A model generated the notes under the pieces. It saw only the letters and a program-made list of their open reading frames with translations, ran no database searches and had not been told where the DNA came from. Below are positions 1-9,403 of a stretch of DNA of 64,000 bases, piece by piece (the stretch's first letter is position 1; each line of letters opens with the position of its first letter). Source of the stretch: an uncultured SAR86 cluster bacterium (lineage in GTDB: Bacteria > Pseudomonadota > Gammaproteobacteria > Magnimaribacterales > AG-339-G14); contig CACILL010000004.1 of the NCBI GenBank assembly GCA_902587545.1, positions 1-64,000 on the forward strand, written 5' to 3'. The position numbers and the translations under genes are program-made.

Positions 1-912
1 AAAAATTTCTTGATATCGTTCTTCGATGACGGTCGATAGGCCATGTCTTGAGAATGATTGGTTTTCTCTACCATTTATTGATTTAGTAGATATCATTTCG
101 TCGGAATCTGCTAATTCACTCCAAGCACAACCATGTTTCTTTTTAATATCTTCTGCATTTTGAATCGAAGTTTGAATTGCCCTAGCAATATCATTAGTAA
201 CATGTGTTCCTGCAATAGGTACGTTTACTGTATGACTAATTGCTCCATCTGAAAAAATTGCTACGTCAGAAGTTCCACCGCCAATATCAATAAGACAAAC
301 ACCTAATTTCTTCTGATCATCCGAAAGAACTGAATGGCTAGATGCAAGTTGTTCCAAGACATACTTTTGAACATCAATTCCACATATTTTCATGCAAGAT
401 CCAATATTTGTTGCCGAATTCTTAAGACAAGAAACTAAATGTACATGGGCTTCAAGTCTTACTCCTGCCATACCTAATGGTGCCTTTACTCCAGGTTGAT
501 TATCAATGATGAATTCCCTTGGCAAAGCATGCAAAAGCTCGTAGCCCTCTGGAATTCTTTGAGCTTGAGCAGTAGACATTACCTTTTCAACCTCGCTCAT
601 TTTTACTTTTTTATCTTTTATTGGAACGGCTCCTGAAGAATTCAAACCATTTACACTCCCGCCTGAAATTCCTACGAAAGCTTTTGTAACCTGCCTTCCT
701 GACATAAGCTCAGCTTTAGAAACCGCCTCTTTGACGGCTGCTACCGTAGATTCAATATCCACAATAACTCCATCTCGAAGGCCTATTGAATTTTGAATAC
801 CTAAGCCCAATACGTTTATGCCCTCCGAAGTATTCTCTGCAATTATGCAAACAACTTTAGAGGTTCCTATATCTATTCCGACTCTTAAATTATTTTTGTT
901 ATTGTTCGCCAT
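1..912 (-). CDS. ftsA: Cell division protein FtsA (3' end truncated by window)
   Basis: Not in the ORF track. Reverse-strand reading from ATG at 912 gives MANNNKNNLRVGIDIGTSKVVCIIAEN...DIGGGTSDVAIFSDGAISHT, an actin-like ATPase of FtsA type; 304 codons open to base 1. Confidence 0.95.
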   Translation of the reverse strand, partial: MANNNKNNLRVGIDIGTSKVVCIIAENTSEGINVLGLGIQNSIGLRDGVIVDIESTVAAVKEAVSKAELMSGRQVTKAFVGISGGSVNGLNSSGAVPIKDKKVKMSEVEKVMSTAQAQRIPEGYELLHALPREFIIDNQPGVKAPLGMAGVRLEAHVHLVSCLKNSATNIGSCMKICGIDVQKYVLEQLASSHSVLSDDQKKLGVCLIDIGGGTSDVAIFSDGAISHTVNVPIAGTHVTNDIARAIQTSIQNAEDIKKKHGCAWSELADSDEMISTKSINGRENQSFSRHGLSTVIEERYQEIF

Positions 913-1412
913 TAATAATATCCAATTGCTAATTTATCTTTATGTCTCAGGTCTATGGTTTTAAAGTTTATTAATAAGTTTTGTGAATCTTTGCTCTGGA
1001 AGAATAATTTCAGGGTTCTAAGTTGATCAGGAAGTTGAAAATCTTGAAATTTTATAAATTTCTTATTGGTCGTTTGAATTTTTATTTGCCCAAATTTTTT
1101 ATGTTCCATTTCTTCAATTTGAAGATCTTTCAACAGTAGGACCTCTTGAATTGCGTAATAATTACTAATCAACCCTAAAGGTTCTTTGCCAGCAGTTGAT
1201 AAATTAACCAAAGATAAAGAATTATTATCATTTAGTGAGATTGATTTGCCGTTTTGAGAAATGACTTCATTATCATTTAAATAAAAATAAGGTATTTTTG
1301 TTAACTCTCTATCTTTAAAATTTAAACCGTCAATGGAGGAAGCTATTGCAAAACCACTGGGCAAGACAAATGAAAAAAGAAAAAATATCTTTGGATTAAG
1401 CCTGATATTCAA
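912..1412 (-). CDS. ftsQ: FtsQ-like division protein, short (166 aa)
   Basis: Between ftsL and ftsA; N-terminal hydrophobic segment; C-terminal IDLRHKDKLAIGYY resembles the FtsQ beta domain end (DLRY..G.AV). Confidence 0.7.
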   Translation of the reverse strand: MNIRLNPKIFFLFSFVLPSGFAIASSIDGLNFKDRELTKIPYFYLNDNEVISQNGKSISLNDNNSLSLVNLSTAGKEPLGLISNYYAIQEVLLLKDLQIEEMEHKKFGQIKIQTTNKKFIKFQDFQLPDQLRTLKLFFQSKDSQNLLINFKTIDLRHKDKLAIGYY

Positions 1413-1678
1413 TTTGCAACCTCAATCTTTAATATCTCATCTGGTCTGATCATAGAAAGACTTTGCGAAGAATTCTCATAAGCTTCTATTAGAGATTTTT
1501 TTAATTGTATTCTGCTATTTAAAGAGAGATTCTCATCCAATTCATAATTAAATGCTTTTGTTAGTTTATAAATATCTGAATTTGTTTTTTTTATATTAAA
1601 GTTCAACTGCAAGTAAACTAACAAAACAAAAGTTAAGATAAACAAAAGAGAAAGAAACGATATGTATTTAAGAGACAT
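1409..1678 (-). CDS. ftsL: Cell division protein FtsL-like
   Basis: 89 aa, single N-terminal TM plus coiled-coil-like region, immediately after rsmH. Confidence 0.75.
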   Translation of the reverse strand: MSLKYISFLSLLFILTFVLLVYLQLNFNIKKTNSDIYKLTKAFNYELDENLSLNSRIQLKKSLIEAYENSSQSLSMIRPDEILKIEVAN

Positions 1679-2540
1679 ATTCTATTTCCCCAATTCTTAA
1701 AATTGCACTTCTAGATCGAGGATTGGTTGATTTCTCCTCATTGGATGGTTTAATTTTATTAACGTTTTTCAAGTTAATACCCTCAAAAAAATTCTTGTAA
1801 TCTTTTTTGAAAAAGTTTTTAACTATTCTATCTTCGGCTGAATGGAAGCTTATGACAGCTAAAATGCCTCTGTCTTTTAAAACTTTTATTGCTGAAATTA
1901 GGCCTTCCTTTAATTCCTCAAATTCATTATTAATTAAGATTCTTATGCCTCTAAAAATATTTGTGGCTGGATGTTTTTTTTGGAAACCTTTCGGTTTGAA
2001 AAGCTCTGCCAGATTTTTAGTTGAAGAAATATTTGTATCCTTCCTTGCTTGGATGATTTTTTTTGCAAACTGTCTAGATTTTCTTTCCTCTCCAAGAAAA
2101 TAAAAAACGTCTGCAAGTTCTTTTTCTGATGCGGTATTTATCCATTCTTTAGCAGACATTCCAGAACTATTATCAAATCTCATATCCAGTTCTCCCTCAC
2201 GCATAAAGCTAAAGCCTCTTTCAGGCTTATCTAATTGAAGAGATGAGACTCCTAAGTCAAAAAGAACACCATTCATAGTATTTTTTGAAAATAAGCTCGA
2301 GATATTTGAAAAAGTTGACGTTTGGAAATTAAATCTTTCATCCTTGATAAGATTTGCGTAATGTTTGACCTCTTTATCTTTATCAATTGAATAAAGACTG
2401 CCATCCGAATTAAGATTTTCTAGAATTTTTTTTGAGTGCCCACCTAAACCAAAGGTGCAGTCAAGGTATGAACCGCTTTTATCATAAATGAGATTATTTA
2501 AAGTCTCTTTTAATAAAACTGGTTCATGAGAATAATTCAA
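1668..2540 (-). CDS. rsmH: 16S rRNA m4C1402 methyltransferase RsmH (MraW)
   Basis: HEPVLLKETLNNL, DCTFGLGGHSKKIL, FDLGVSSLQLD, SFHSAEDRIVKNFF, NPRSRSAILR motifs. Confidence 0.97.
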   Translation of the reverse strand: MNYSHEPVLLKETLNNLIYDKSGSYLDCTFGLGGHSKKILENLNSDGSLYSIDKDKEVKHYANLIKDERFNFQTSTFSNISSLFSKNTMNGVLFDLGVSSLQLDKPERGFSFMREGELDMRFDNSSGMSAKEWINTASEKELADVFYFLGEERKSRQFAKKIIQARKDTNISSTKNLAELFKPKGFQKKHPATNIFRGIRILINNEFEELKEGLISAIKVLKDRGILAVISFHSAEDRIVKNFFKKDYKNFFEGINLKNVNKIKPSNEEKSTNPRSRSAILRIGEIEYVS

Positions 2541-3013
2541 AACGGGATCTCCTGAACTTCACTAGGAAGTTCAATTTCTAGTCTTTCACCTTTTACGTTT
2601 TTCCCTTCTTCTTTGAGTTTCCAGTTTTTTTCACTCCATAGTTCTAGTTTTTGACCCATACCAATGAGTACAACCTTAGTTTTTTCTTTAATTTGACTAT
2701 AATTTCTAAGGGACTGAGGAATGAGAAGGGTCATTCTTTCAGAGACTTCAAAATCAATAGCATGAGCATTTCCTAGGAAATTCCACTGTAAAGATCTAAT
2801 TTTTGGATTTAGGCCAGATAGATTTTCAAAGGCATCAGAAATTTTCTTCCACAATGCTCCTGGATAAATCAAGAGTGAAGGATATTGAGGATCTCGAGTG
2901 ATAATAATCGACCCTGAAGCCATTTCCTTCAACAAGTCTTTGTATCTTGCAGGTATAACAATTCTTCCCTTTGTGTCTAAGGAAAGACTGCTAAACCCAT
3001 AAAGTCCAGCCAT
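2537..3013 (-). CDS. mraZ: Transcriptional regulator MraZ
   Basis: Two MraZ/AbrB-like repeats (SLDTKGRIVIPARYKDLL); first gene of the dcw cluster. Confidence 0.95.
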   Translation of the reverse strand: MAGLYGFSSLSLDTKGRIVIPARYKDLLKEMASGSIIITRDPQYPSLLIYPGALWKKISDAFENLSGLNPKIRSLQWNFLGNAHAIDFEVSERMTLLIPQSLRNYSQIKEKTKVVLIGMGQKLELWSEKNWKLKEEGKNVKGERLEIELPSEVQEIPF

Positions 3014-3030
3014 AAAGTAGTCCCAAAAAG

Positions 3031-3070
3031 TTACACTAATGTATACTTTTGCACACTTTTACACACTTTT
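3031..3070 (-). repeat. Four 10-bp direct repeats upstream of mraZ, MraZ-box-like
   Basis: Minus strand: AAAAGTGTGT AAAAGTGTGC AAAAGTATAC ATTAGTGTAA, exactly 10-bp phased, 18-57 nt upstream of the mraZ start. Confidence 0.7.
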
Positions 3071-3138
3071 AAGGTATTGTAAATATATTAAAACTCTTAA
3101 AAAATAGATTTTTAAGCTTAATAAAGGCTGCTAAAGTT

Positions 3139-3478
3139 GGTCGAGCTGACTCATAAGCCGGGTTCTGTTTGAAGTAATCATTCATCTCGAACTCATGTCG
3201 CCATGAATTTCTAGCGGCCTACCCAGATTCAATGCGGAAAACATTATAAAATCTCTATTTGGCCTTGCTCCAAGTGGGGTTTGCCTAGCTGTTCTTTGTT
3301 ACCAAAAAACACGGTGAGCTCTTACCTCACCTTTTCAACCTTACCCAAAGGCGGTTTATTTTCTGTTGCACTTTCCATAGTAAGCTTTTAAAGCTTACCT
3401 CCAGGGGTTACCTGGCACTTTTTCCTATGGAGCCCGGACTTTCCTCTGCAATGCAGCGATTACTCGGTCAGCTCGCAA
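3139..3478 (-). ncRNA. rnpB: RNase P RNA (bacterial class A)
   Basis: Minus strand contains GAGGAAAGTCCGGGCTCCATAGG, GTGCCAGGTAAC, GGAGCAAGGCCAAATAG, AGATGAATGATTAC and ACAGAACCCGGCTTATGAGTCAGCTCG; terminal GAGCTGAC/GTCAGCTC pairing. Confidence 0.97.
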
Positions 3479-3487
3479 GAATTATAC

Positions 3488-4312
3488 TTATTCTTTATAT
3501 TTGTTGTAAATTTCTTTTGAGCTCTGTTTTGAAATTTTAGAAAAAACCTTTGAAAATTGTTTCAAGGAAAGATCATTTGATAATGCTGAATACAAATAAT
3601 CCAATTTATTGTCAAATTCATCATCTCTCTTATCAGATCCTTCTAAAATAATAACAATTTCTCCTCTAGTAAGGTTCAAATCCACATCTGCTATGTGGTT
3701 CAACTCCTCTATTGTGCCTCTTAAAATTGTTTCATGCATTTTAGTCATTTCACGAGCAATACTAATTCTTCTATTTTCACCAAGAACATCTCTCATGACT
3801 TTTAAAGTTTTTTTTATTCTGTAAGGGGATTCAAAGAAAACAATTGTCTTTGTTTCATAATTGCATTTTGAAAGCAGTGATTTTAACTCGCTAGATTTTT
3901 TTGGTAAAAAGCCTTCAAAAATAAACTTATTATTCTTAAATCCAGAAGTAATTAATCCCGAAATTACTGAAGAAGGACCTGGAATACTTTCAACTTTAAT
4001 TTTCTCGCTGATGACTTGTGAAACCAATTCATGACCCGGATCTGAGACTAGAGGTGTTCCAGCATCTGAGATCAAAGAAATAGTTTTACCATCCTTTAGA
4101 TGTTTTATTATCGAGGAAATTTTTTTCTGAGATGAAAAGTCATTATAAGAAACCAACTTGCTAGTAATTTTATGCGCTATAAAAAGTTTTTTTGAATTTC
4201 TTGTATCCTCTGCAAGAACAATGCTCGACTCATTAAGTATTCGAATTGCTCTTAAAGTTATATCCTCTAAGTTACCAATTGGTGTAGCAACTAAATATAA
4301 TGTTCCTGTCAT
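3488..4312 (-). CDS. rsmI: 16S rRNA 2'-O-ribose C1402 methyltransferase RsmI
   Basis: GTLYLVATPIGNLEDITLRAIRIL, AEDTRNSKKLF, SDAGTPLVSDPG, PGPSSVISGL. Confidence 0.97.
   Translation of the reverse strand: MTGTLYLVATPIGNLEDITLRAIRILNESSIVLAEDTRNSKKLFIAHKITSKLVSYNDFSSQKKISSIIKHLKDGKTISLISDAGTPLVSDPGHELVSQVISEKIKVESIPGPSSVISGLITSGFKNNKFIFEGFLPKKSSELKSLLSKCNYETKTIVFFESPYRIKKTLKVMRDVLGENRRISIAREMTKMHETILRGTIEELNHIADVDLNLTRGEIVIILEGSDKRDDEFDNKLDYLYSALSNDLSLKQFSKVFSKISKQSSKEIYNKYKE
4272..4301 (+). promoter_or_regulatory. Candidate lpoA promoter inside the 5' end of rsmI
   Basis: TTACCA - 18 bp - TATAAT (4296-4301), 9 nt before the ATG at 4311. Confidence 0.5.
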
Positions 4313-5372
4313 GTTAAAAAAAATAATCTCTTATGTTGTCTTAGTTTTCATCCTAACTTGCTGCACTTTATCTAGCAATGAATACTCGAAAAAAGAAGAT
4401 GATATTGATGAGTTTCAAAGTAAAGATCTCGTTCTGAGTTCATCTCGATTAAACTCAAATATAGACATTGTTTTTTTTGAAGACAAAACCGCTTTTCAGA
4501 AATCCTTTTTAGAAGGAATAAAGAATGGTTTCTTTACTCTAAGGGAAGGTCAGAAAAGAAATTCTCAAATCAACTTTATAGATTTTTCCAAAGAAAAATA
4601 TCTTGATTGCTCAAATATATTAACTAAAACAAAAAAAATAATTTTCCTCAACAGTAACTTGGTAGATATTTTAAATAGTTGTAATTTAAAGAATAACAGC
4701 AATATTTTAGTTATCGTCGGATTGAAAGGAAAAGTTAAATTAAACCTCAACTTCATTGATCCTTTCTATGACTATGTAGAATATCTTTACAGTTCAGATC
4801 CTGAGATTCTTCGAGAAGAATCAATAGTTTTAACTGATAGAGAATTAAAAGCAGAAAATTATTTTTTAATCGAAAAACAATCAAACATTGAAAATAGAAT
4901 TTCAAACCTTTTCGAGATTAATAAAAGTTCAAACAGAAAAAGGGAGTTAGAAAGAATAACTCAAAATAGAATTTATCAAACACCAAGATTCAGGAAAGAT
5001 ATAAAAAAAATTATCATTAATACAAAGGAAGTTTCGGCTGAAAGAATTATCCCTGCAATTAATTTCAACTTAATTTTTGAACCTGAAATTTATACCCTAC
5101 CTGGGCAACTTGATTTATGGAGATTTTCAAAAAAGGAATTTAATTCTGATTTAAAAGGCTTAGAGCACCCTATCTTTTTGAACAATAACTTTTTATTTGA
5201 TGATGAGTTTTCAAAGAAACAAATTCAAGAAAAGCTTTTTTACGCTTTAGGATTTGATTCGCTATTATTTTTAGGCAGAGGTATCAACACTAAATTTAAT
5301 GGACTGTTAGGTGAATATACAAAAGATGAAAATCGAATTTTTATCAAACCAGAAAAAATTGGCTTTCAATAG
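4311..5372 (+). CDS. lpoA: LpoA-like (LppC/YraM) lipoprotein, truncated relative to E. coli LpoA
   Basis: ORF track start (4158) is too far upstream; ATG at 4311 gives MLKKIISYVVLVFILTCCTLSS (lipoprotein signal). Next to rsmI as in E. coli yraL-yraM. Confidence 0.65.
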   Translation: MLKKIISYVVLVFILTCCTLSSNEYSKKEDDIDEFQSKDLVLSSSRLNSNIDIVFFEDKTAFQKSFLEGIKNGFFTLREGQKRNSQINFIDFSKEKYLDCSNILTKTKKIIFLNSNLVDILNSCNLKNNSNILVIVGLKGKVKLNLNFIDPFYDYVEYLYSSDPEILREESIVLTDRELKAENYFLIEKQSNIENRISNLFEINKSSNRKRELERITQNRIYQTPRFRKDIKKIIINTKEVSAERIIPAINFNLIFEPEIYTLPGQLDLWRFSKKEFNSDLKGLEHPIFLNNNFLFDDEFSKKQIQEKLFYALGFDSLLFLGRGINTKFNGLLGEYTKDENRIFIKPEKIGFQ

Positions 5373-5374
5373 AA

Positions 5375-6007
5375 CTAAAGTAATTCTATTTCTAATGAAG
5401 TAAAGCTTTCTTTGACGCTGGGTAAGTCTTGCATCCTTTCAATATAATCAAAAAGAGGTTTTGATGCTTTATTGTTAGGAATTTTAATTTGATGATGATC
5501 AAGTCTCAAAAGAATTGGAATAATTACAGCATCCAAGACTGAAAACTCGTCGTTTCTGAAGAATTTTTTATTGTCAAACATAGCCAAAGAGTTTGAAATA
5601 TTTTTTTGTAAGTCGTTTCTGGCTTTTGTAATTTGTGGCTTTGAAGAATTTGAATTTTCAAGGACATCTAGATTTTCAGCCCAGTCCTTTTCGATTCTTT
5701 GAAGGATTAATCTAAATTGAGCTCTTGAAACTGGGTAAACAGGTAAAAGAGGTGGATGAGGAAATCTTTCATCAAGATATTCAACAATCAAACCTGAGTG
5801 ATACAAGGAGAGTTCTCTGTCAACTAAAAGAGGCAAATGACCATCAGGGTTTATCTCTAAAATTTCCTTAGGAAGATCATCTTTACTGAGCACCTCCAAA
5901 TTGCAAGTTATTCCTTTCTCAGCAATTACAATCCTAACTTTTTGAGATCTATGTCCAATATCATCATGGAACAAAACCATAGCAGACCTGTTGCTTAGAA
6001 GGCTCAT
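5375..6007 (-). CDS. sspA: Stringent starvation protein A (GST fold)
   Basis: MVLFHDDIGHRSQKVRIVIAEKGI...DGHLPLLVDRELSLYHSGLIVEYLDERFPHPPLLP; downstream of petC. Confidence 0.92.
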   Translation of the reverse strand: MSLLSNRSAMVLFHDDIGHRSQKVRIVIAEKGITCNLEVLSKDDLPKEILEINPDGHLPLLVDRELSLYHSGLIVEYLDERFPHPPLLPVYPVSRAQFRLILQRIEKDWAENLDVLENSNSSKPQITKARNDLQKNISNSLAMFDNKKFFRNDEFSVLDAVIIPILLRLDHHQIKIPNNKASKPLFDYIERMQDLPSVKESFTSLEIELL

Positions 6008-6011
6008 AAAA

Positions 6012-6674
6012 CTATTTTAAATCTTTTTTAAATTCTCTATATGTCATATAAGCAAAAGCGGTAAAAATTATCAAAAAAAGTAGCACATAAGTCCCAATTC
6101 TTTTGCGTTGCTCTGCAGAGGGATCTGCCACATATGTCATGAAGTTGGTTAAATCATATATAACTTGATCATATTGGCTTTCGGAAAGATTATTTTGCAT
6201 GTCTTCTAAAACATGCGGCATATTTACATTTTGATACACCCTGTTATTTACTCCGTAAGGTCTAGAAGAGTCGGGATAATAATTTCTTAAGTAAGTATAT
6301 ATCCAATCAGGCCTTCTCAATCTGGCCTCTAAAGTGAGATCAGGAGGATAAGCCCCAAGCCAATTTATTGCATCTTCTTTAGTCAAACTTATCTCCATAA
6401 GTTCCCCTATTTTTGAACCATCAAAAATTAAATTATTCTCGTACATTTCCAAAGGAATAAGTAAGTCTTCGGCAACCCTTTTGTATCTAGAATACTTAAG
6501 GGAGTGACAGCCGTAGCAATAATTCATGTAAGTAGATAATCCTCTTTGCAAAGAAGCTTTATCTGAAACATCTGCTTCGAAGTAATCACACTCCATAGAA
6601 CCGCATCGGTATTCTCCTGCAGAAAAGATAAAGAAAGGCGAGGTTATGATTGTGAGATAAAAAAGGGTTTTCAA
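6012..6674 (-). CDS. petC: Ubiquinol-cytochrome c reductase cytochrome c1
   Basis: CYGCH haem motif, C-terminal TM. Probable start is TTG at 6674 (AGGAG seven nt upstream), not the track ATG at 6710. Confidence 0.93.
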   Translation of the reverse strand: MKTLFYLTIITSPFFIFSAGEYRCGSMECDYFEADVSDKASLQRGLSTYMNYCYGCHSLKYSRYKRVAEDLLIPLEMYENNLIFDGSKIGELMEISLTKEDAINWLGAYPPDLTLEARLRRPDWIYTYLRNYYPDSSRPYGVNNRVYQNVNMPHVLEDMQNNLSESQYDQVIYDLTNFMTYVADPSAEQRKRIGTYVLLFLIIFTAFAYMTYREFKKDLK

Positions 6675-7927
6675 GCTATATCTCCTACACGCTCTGGGAC
6701 AGGTTTGCATTTCTCAAATCTCGTATAAAGAGGCATAAAGAGAAAATAGGCGAAATAAAGAAAAGTAAAAACTTTCGCAAGCATGTTCTTAGTCTCTGTA
6801 GGAGGGACAGATCCAAGATATGCTAAGACGAAAAAACTAATCACAAAACCAGCTAGAAAAATTTTACTGAAAATACCTTTATACTTAATTGATTTGACCG
6901 GGCTTCTGTCTAGCCAAGGTAAAGCTGCAAAAATTGCAATTCCCGCAGCCATAACTACAAAACCTAGAAATTTAGCGGTTAATCCAAATAGAGGGAAATC
7001 TATTGCTCTAAGCATTGCGTAAAATGGAGTGTAATACCAAGATGGAACAATATGAGCTGGAGTAGATAGTGGATTAGCTGGCTCATAGTTAACGTACTCG
7101 ATGATATATCCTCCCCCTTCTGGGAAGAAAAATATCACTGTGCAAAAAATTAATAAAAACACTCCCAATGCATAAAAATCATGAGTTATGTCATATGGAA
7201 AGAAAGGCTTGGCATCTAATGGAACTCCATCCTGATCTGTATGTTTTTTAACATCTATGCCGTCTGGATTATTGGAGCCAATTTCATGAAGAGCTAAAAT
7301 GTGAAAGAAAACAACCGCAATAATTAAAATAGGGAGTAAAACTACATGAAATGCAAAAAGTCTCGATAAAGTAATTCCTGAGACTATGTAATCACCTCTG
7401 ATCCAAATAGCAAGATCTTCACCAAAGTAAGGGATAGAACCTACCAGAGATATAATTACTTGTGCCGCCCAAAATGACATTTGTCCCCAGGGAAGGACAT
7501 AGCCTGTAAAACCCTCTGCGCATAAAAGAACATAAACAAACCATCCACCAACCCAAATTAATTCTCTTGGCTTCTGATATGAGCCATACATCATGCCTCT
7601 AAACATATGCAGATAAATCAGTGCAAAAAATGCTGATGCACCGCCGGCATGCATGTATCTAATAAGCCAGCCATAATCTACATCCCGCATAATGTATTCA
7701 ATTGAAGAAAATGCTCCTTCTGCTGTATTGGTATAATTCATCATCAACCACAAACCGGTTAGAATCTGCATTACCAAAACAATCAATAAAAGAAAGCCAA
7801 ATAAATACCAAATATTTATGTTGGAAGGAGAATAATATTTAGAAAGATGCCTTTCGAAAAGGTCGATTACGGGAAACCTTTTGTCTACCCAATCAAGGCT
7901 TTTTTTTCCAATAGTGTTTTCGCTCAT
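6671..7927 (-). CDS. petB: Cytochrome b of the bc1 complex
   Basis: [38 protein letters not shown]-like [15 protein letters not shown]. Confidence 0.97.
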   Translation of the reverse strand: MSENTIGKKSLDWVDKRFPVIDLFERHLSKYYSPSNINIWYLFGFLLLIVLVMQILTGLWLMMNYTNTAEGAFSSIEYIMRDVDYGWLIRYMHAGGASAFFALIYLHMFRGMMYGSYQKPRELIWVGGWFVYVLLCAEGFTGYVLPWGQMSFWAAQVIISLVGSIPYFGEDLAIWIRGDYIVSGITLSRLFAFHVVLLPILIIAVVFFHILALHEIGSNNPDGIDVKKHTDQDGVPLDAKPFFPYDITHDFYALGVFLLIFCTVIFFFPEGGGYIIEYVNYEPANPLSTPAHIVPSWYYTPFYAMLRAIDFPLFGLTAKFLGFVVMAAGIAIFAALPWLDRSPVKSIKYKGIFSKIFLAGFVISFFVLAYLGSVPPTETKNMLAKVFTFLYFAYFLFMPLYTRFEKCKPVPERVGDIA

Positions 7928-8520
7928 TAACTTACTCCGTCTGAACCGATAACCAATAAGTTATCTTTTTCAAAAAAATGTGGAGGCACAACTAAATTCG
8001 TAGGAGCTGGAACGTTTGCATAAACTCTTCCAACCAAATCAAATTTCGAACCATGACAAGGACAAAAAAATCCTCCCTGCCAATTTGAATCAAAATCCTC
8101 TGGCTTTGCTTCTGGGTAATACTTTGGAGCGCACCCCAAATGGGTACAAACTCCGGTCAATACTGCAATTCCTTTTTTTCTAGACCTTATCTCATTTTTT
8201 GCATATTCCGGTTGAGAAGGATCATCCATATCAGGGTCAGCTAGTCTTTCAAGATTTTTTGTTATGAAATTTGTATTTTCTTCTGGAATATTTACGACGA
8301 AAACAGGCCTTCCTCTCCATTCAACAGTCATCATTTCTCCGGGAAGTAACTTTGAAACATCAACTTTAACAGGCGCACCTGCCGCCTCGGCTTTAGCACT
8401 AGGCTTAAAGGCACTAACAAATGGTATCGCCGTAAAAAATGCTCCGATAATCCCTAGGAATGAAGTTGTATATGTGAGAAATTTCCTTCTACCAGGATTA
8501 GGAGGACTTTTGGGTTGCAT
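7927..8520 (-). CDS. petA: Rieske iron-sulfur protein
   Basis: CTHLGC ... CPCHGSKFD motifs; N-terminal Tat-like [14 protein letters not shown]. Confidence 0.97.
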   Translation of the reverse strand: MQPKSPPNPGRRKFLTYTTSFLGIIGAFFTAIPFVSAFKPSAKAEAAGAPVKVDVSKLLPGEMMTVEWRGRPVFVVNIPEENTNFITKNLERLADPDMDDPSQPEYAKNEIRSRKKGIAVLTGVCTHLGCAPKYYPEAKPEDFDSNWQGGFFCPCHGSKFDLVGRVYANVPAPTNLVVPPHFFEKDNLLVIGSDGVS

Positions 8521-8523
8521 ATT

Positions 8524-8913
8524 TTATCTTTTGCTGAATTGAGGTGCTTTTCTTGCTTTTCTTAATCCAACTTTTTTTCTTTCCACTTTTCTTGAATCTC
8601 TTGTTAAATAGCCTGCGGACTTTAATGCTCCTCTGAATTCACTATTCTTTTTTTCCAGCGCTCTTGAAATACCATGTCTAATGGCGCCAGCTTGGCCAAA
8701 GGAACCTCCACCAGAAACTTTAATTTTGAGATCAAATTTCTGATCACAATTTAAAAGCTTCAATGGCTGCTTAACCAATATTTTAGCTACTTCTCTTCCG
8801 AAGTATTCTTCTAAAGGTAGATCATTTATTAATATGTTTCCAGAGCCTTCATATAGGTAAACTCTAGCAGTTGCGCTTTTTCGTCTTCCTGTTGCATATA
8901 TTGCTTCTGACAT
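8524..8913 (-). CDS. rpsI: 30S ribosomal protein S9
   Basis: [15 protein letters not shown] ... [20 protein letters not shown] ... [17 protein letters not shown]; start trimmed to [12 protein letters not shown]. Confidence 0.97.
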   Translation of the reverse strand: MSEAIYATGRRKSATARVYLYEGSGNILINDLPLEEYFGREVAKILVKQPLKLLNCDQKFDLKIKVSGGGSFGQAGAIRHGISRALEKKNSEFRGALKSAGYLTRDSRKVERKKVGLRKARKAPQFSKR

Positions 8914-8917
8914 ATCA

Positions 8918-9346
8918 CTAAATAGATAATTCCTTAGGTTGCTGTCCAATATGAGGATGAACTGAACCAGAATAAACTTTTAACTTTTTAATTATCTGAT
9001 TAGCAAGTTTGTTTTTAGGAAGCATTCCTTTAACAGCTTTTTCAATTATTTTTTCAGGAGAATCTTCTTGCATCTTTTCAAAAGATTTTGTCTTGAGTCC
9101 TCCAGGATAGCCGGTGTGATGATAATAGTTTTTTTGAGAAAATTTATTACCAGTTACCTTAACTTTTTCAGCATTAACAACAACTACAAAGTCACCTAAG
9201 TCAGCATTTGGGGAATACTGAGCTTTGTTTTTACCTGAGAGAATTGTTGCTATTTTCACAGCCAATCTGCCTAAAACTTTGTCCTCAGCATCAACAAGAT
9301 GCCAATTTTTTTCGACATTACCGCTCTTATAACTTTTAGTTTCCAT
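8918..9346 (-). CDS. rplM: 50S ribosomal protein L13
   Basis: [22 protein letters not shown]...[12 protein letters not shown]. Confidence 0.97.
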   Translation of the reverse strand: METKSYKSGNVEKNWHLVDAEDKVLGRLAVKIATILSGKNKAQYSPNADLGDFVVVVNAEKVKVTGNKFSQKNYYHHTGYPGGLKTKSFEKMQEDSPEKIIEKAVKGMLPKNKLANQIIKKLKVYSGSVHPHIGQQPKELSI

Positions 9347-9403
9347 AAATAAGTTTTGAAAGGCGAGAATGATAACTCAGAGAGGTTATAATTGCTATTA
9401 CCA

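Noticed and set aside
1807-2103. 98-aa + strand ORF antisense to rsmH
   Set aside because: Lies fully inside a well-supported rsmH; amino-acid content looks like a shadow of the AT-rich minus strand gene.
3041-3070. Tandem repeats near mraZ as a CRISPR or VNTR
   Set aside because: Only four 10-bp units with no spacers; position and phase fit MraZ operators better.
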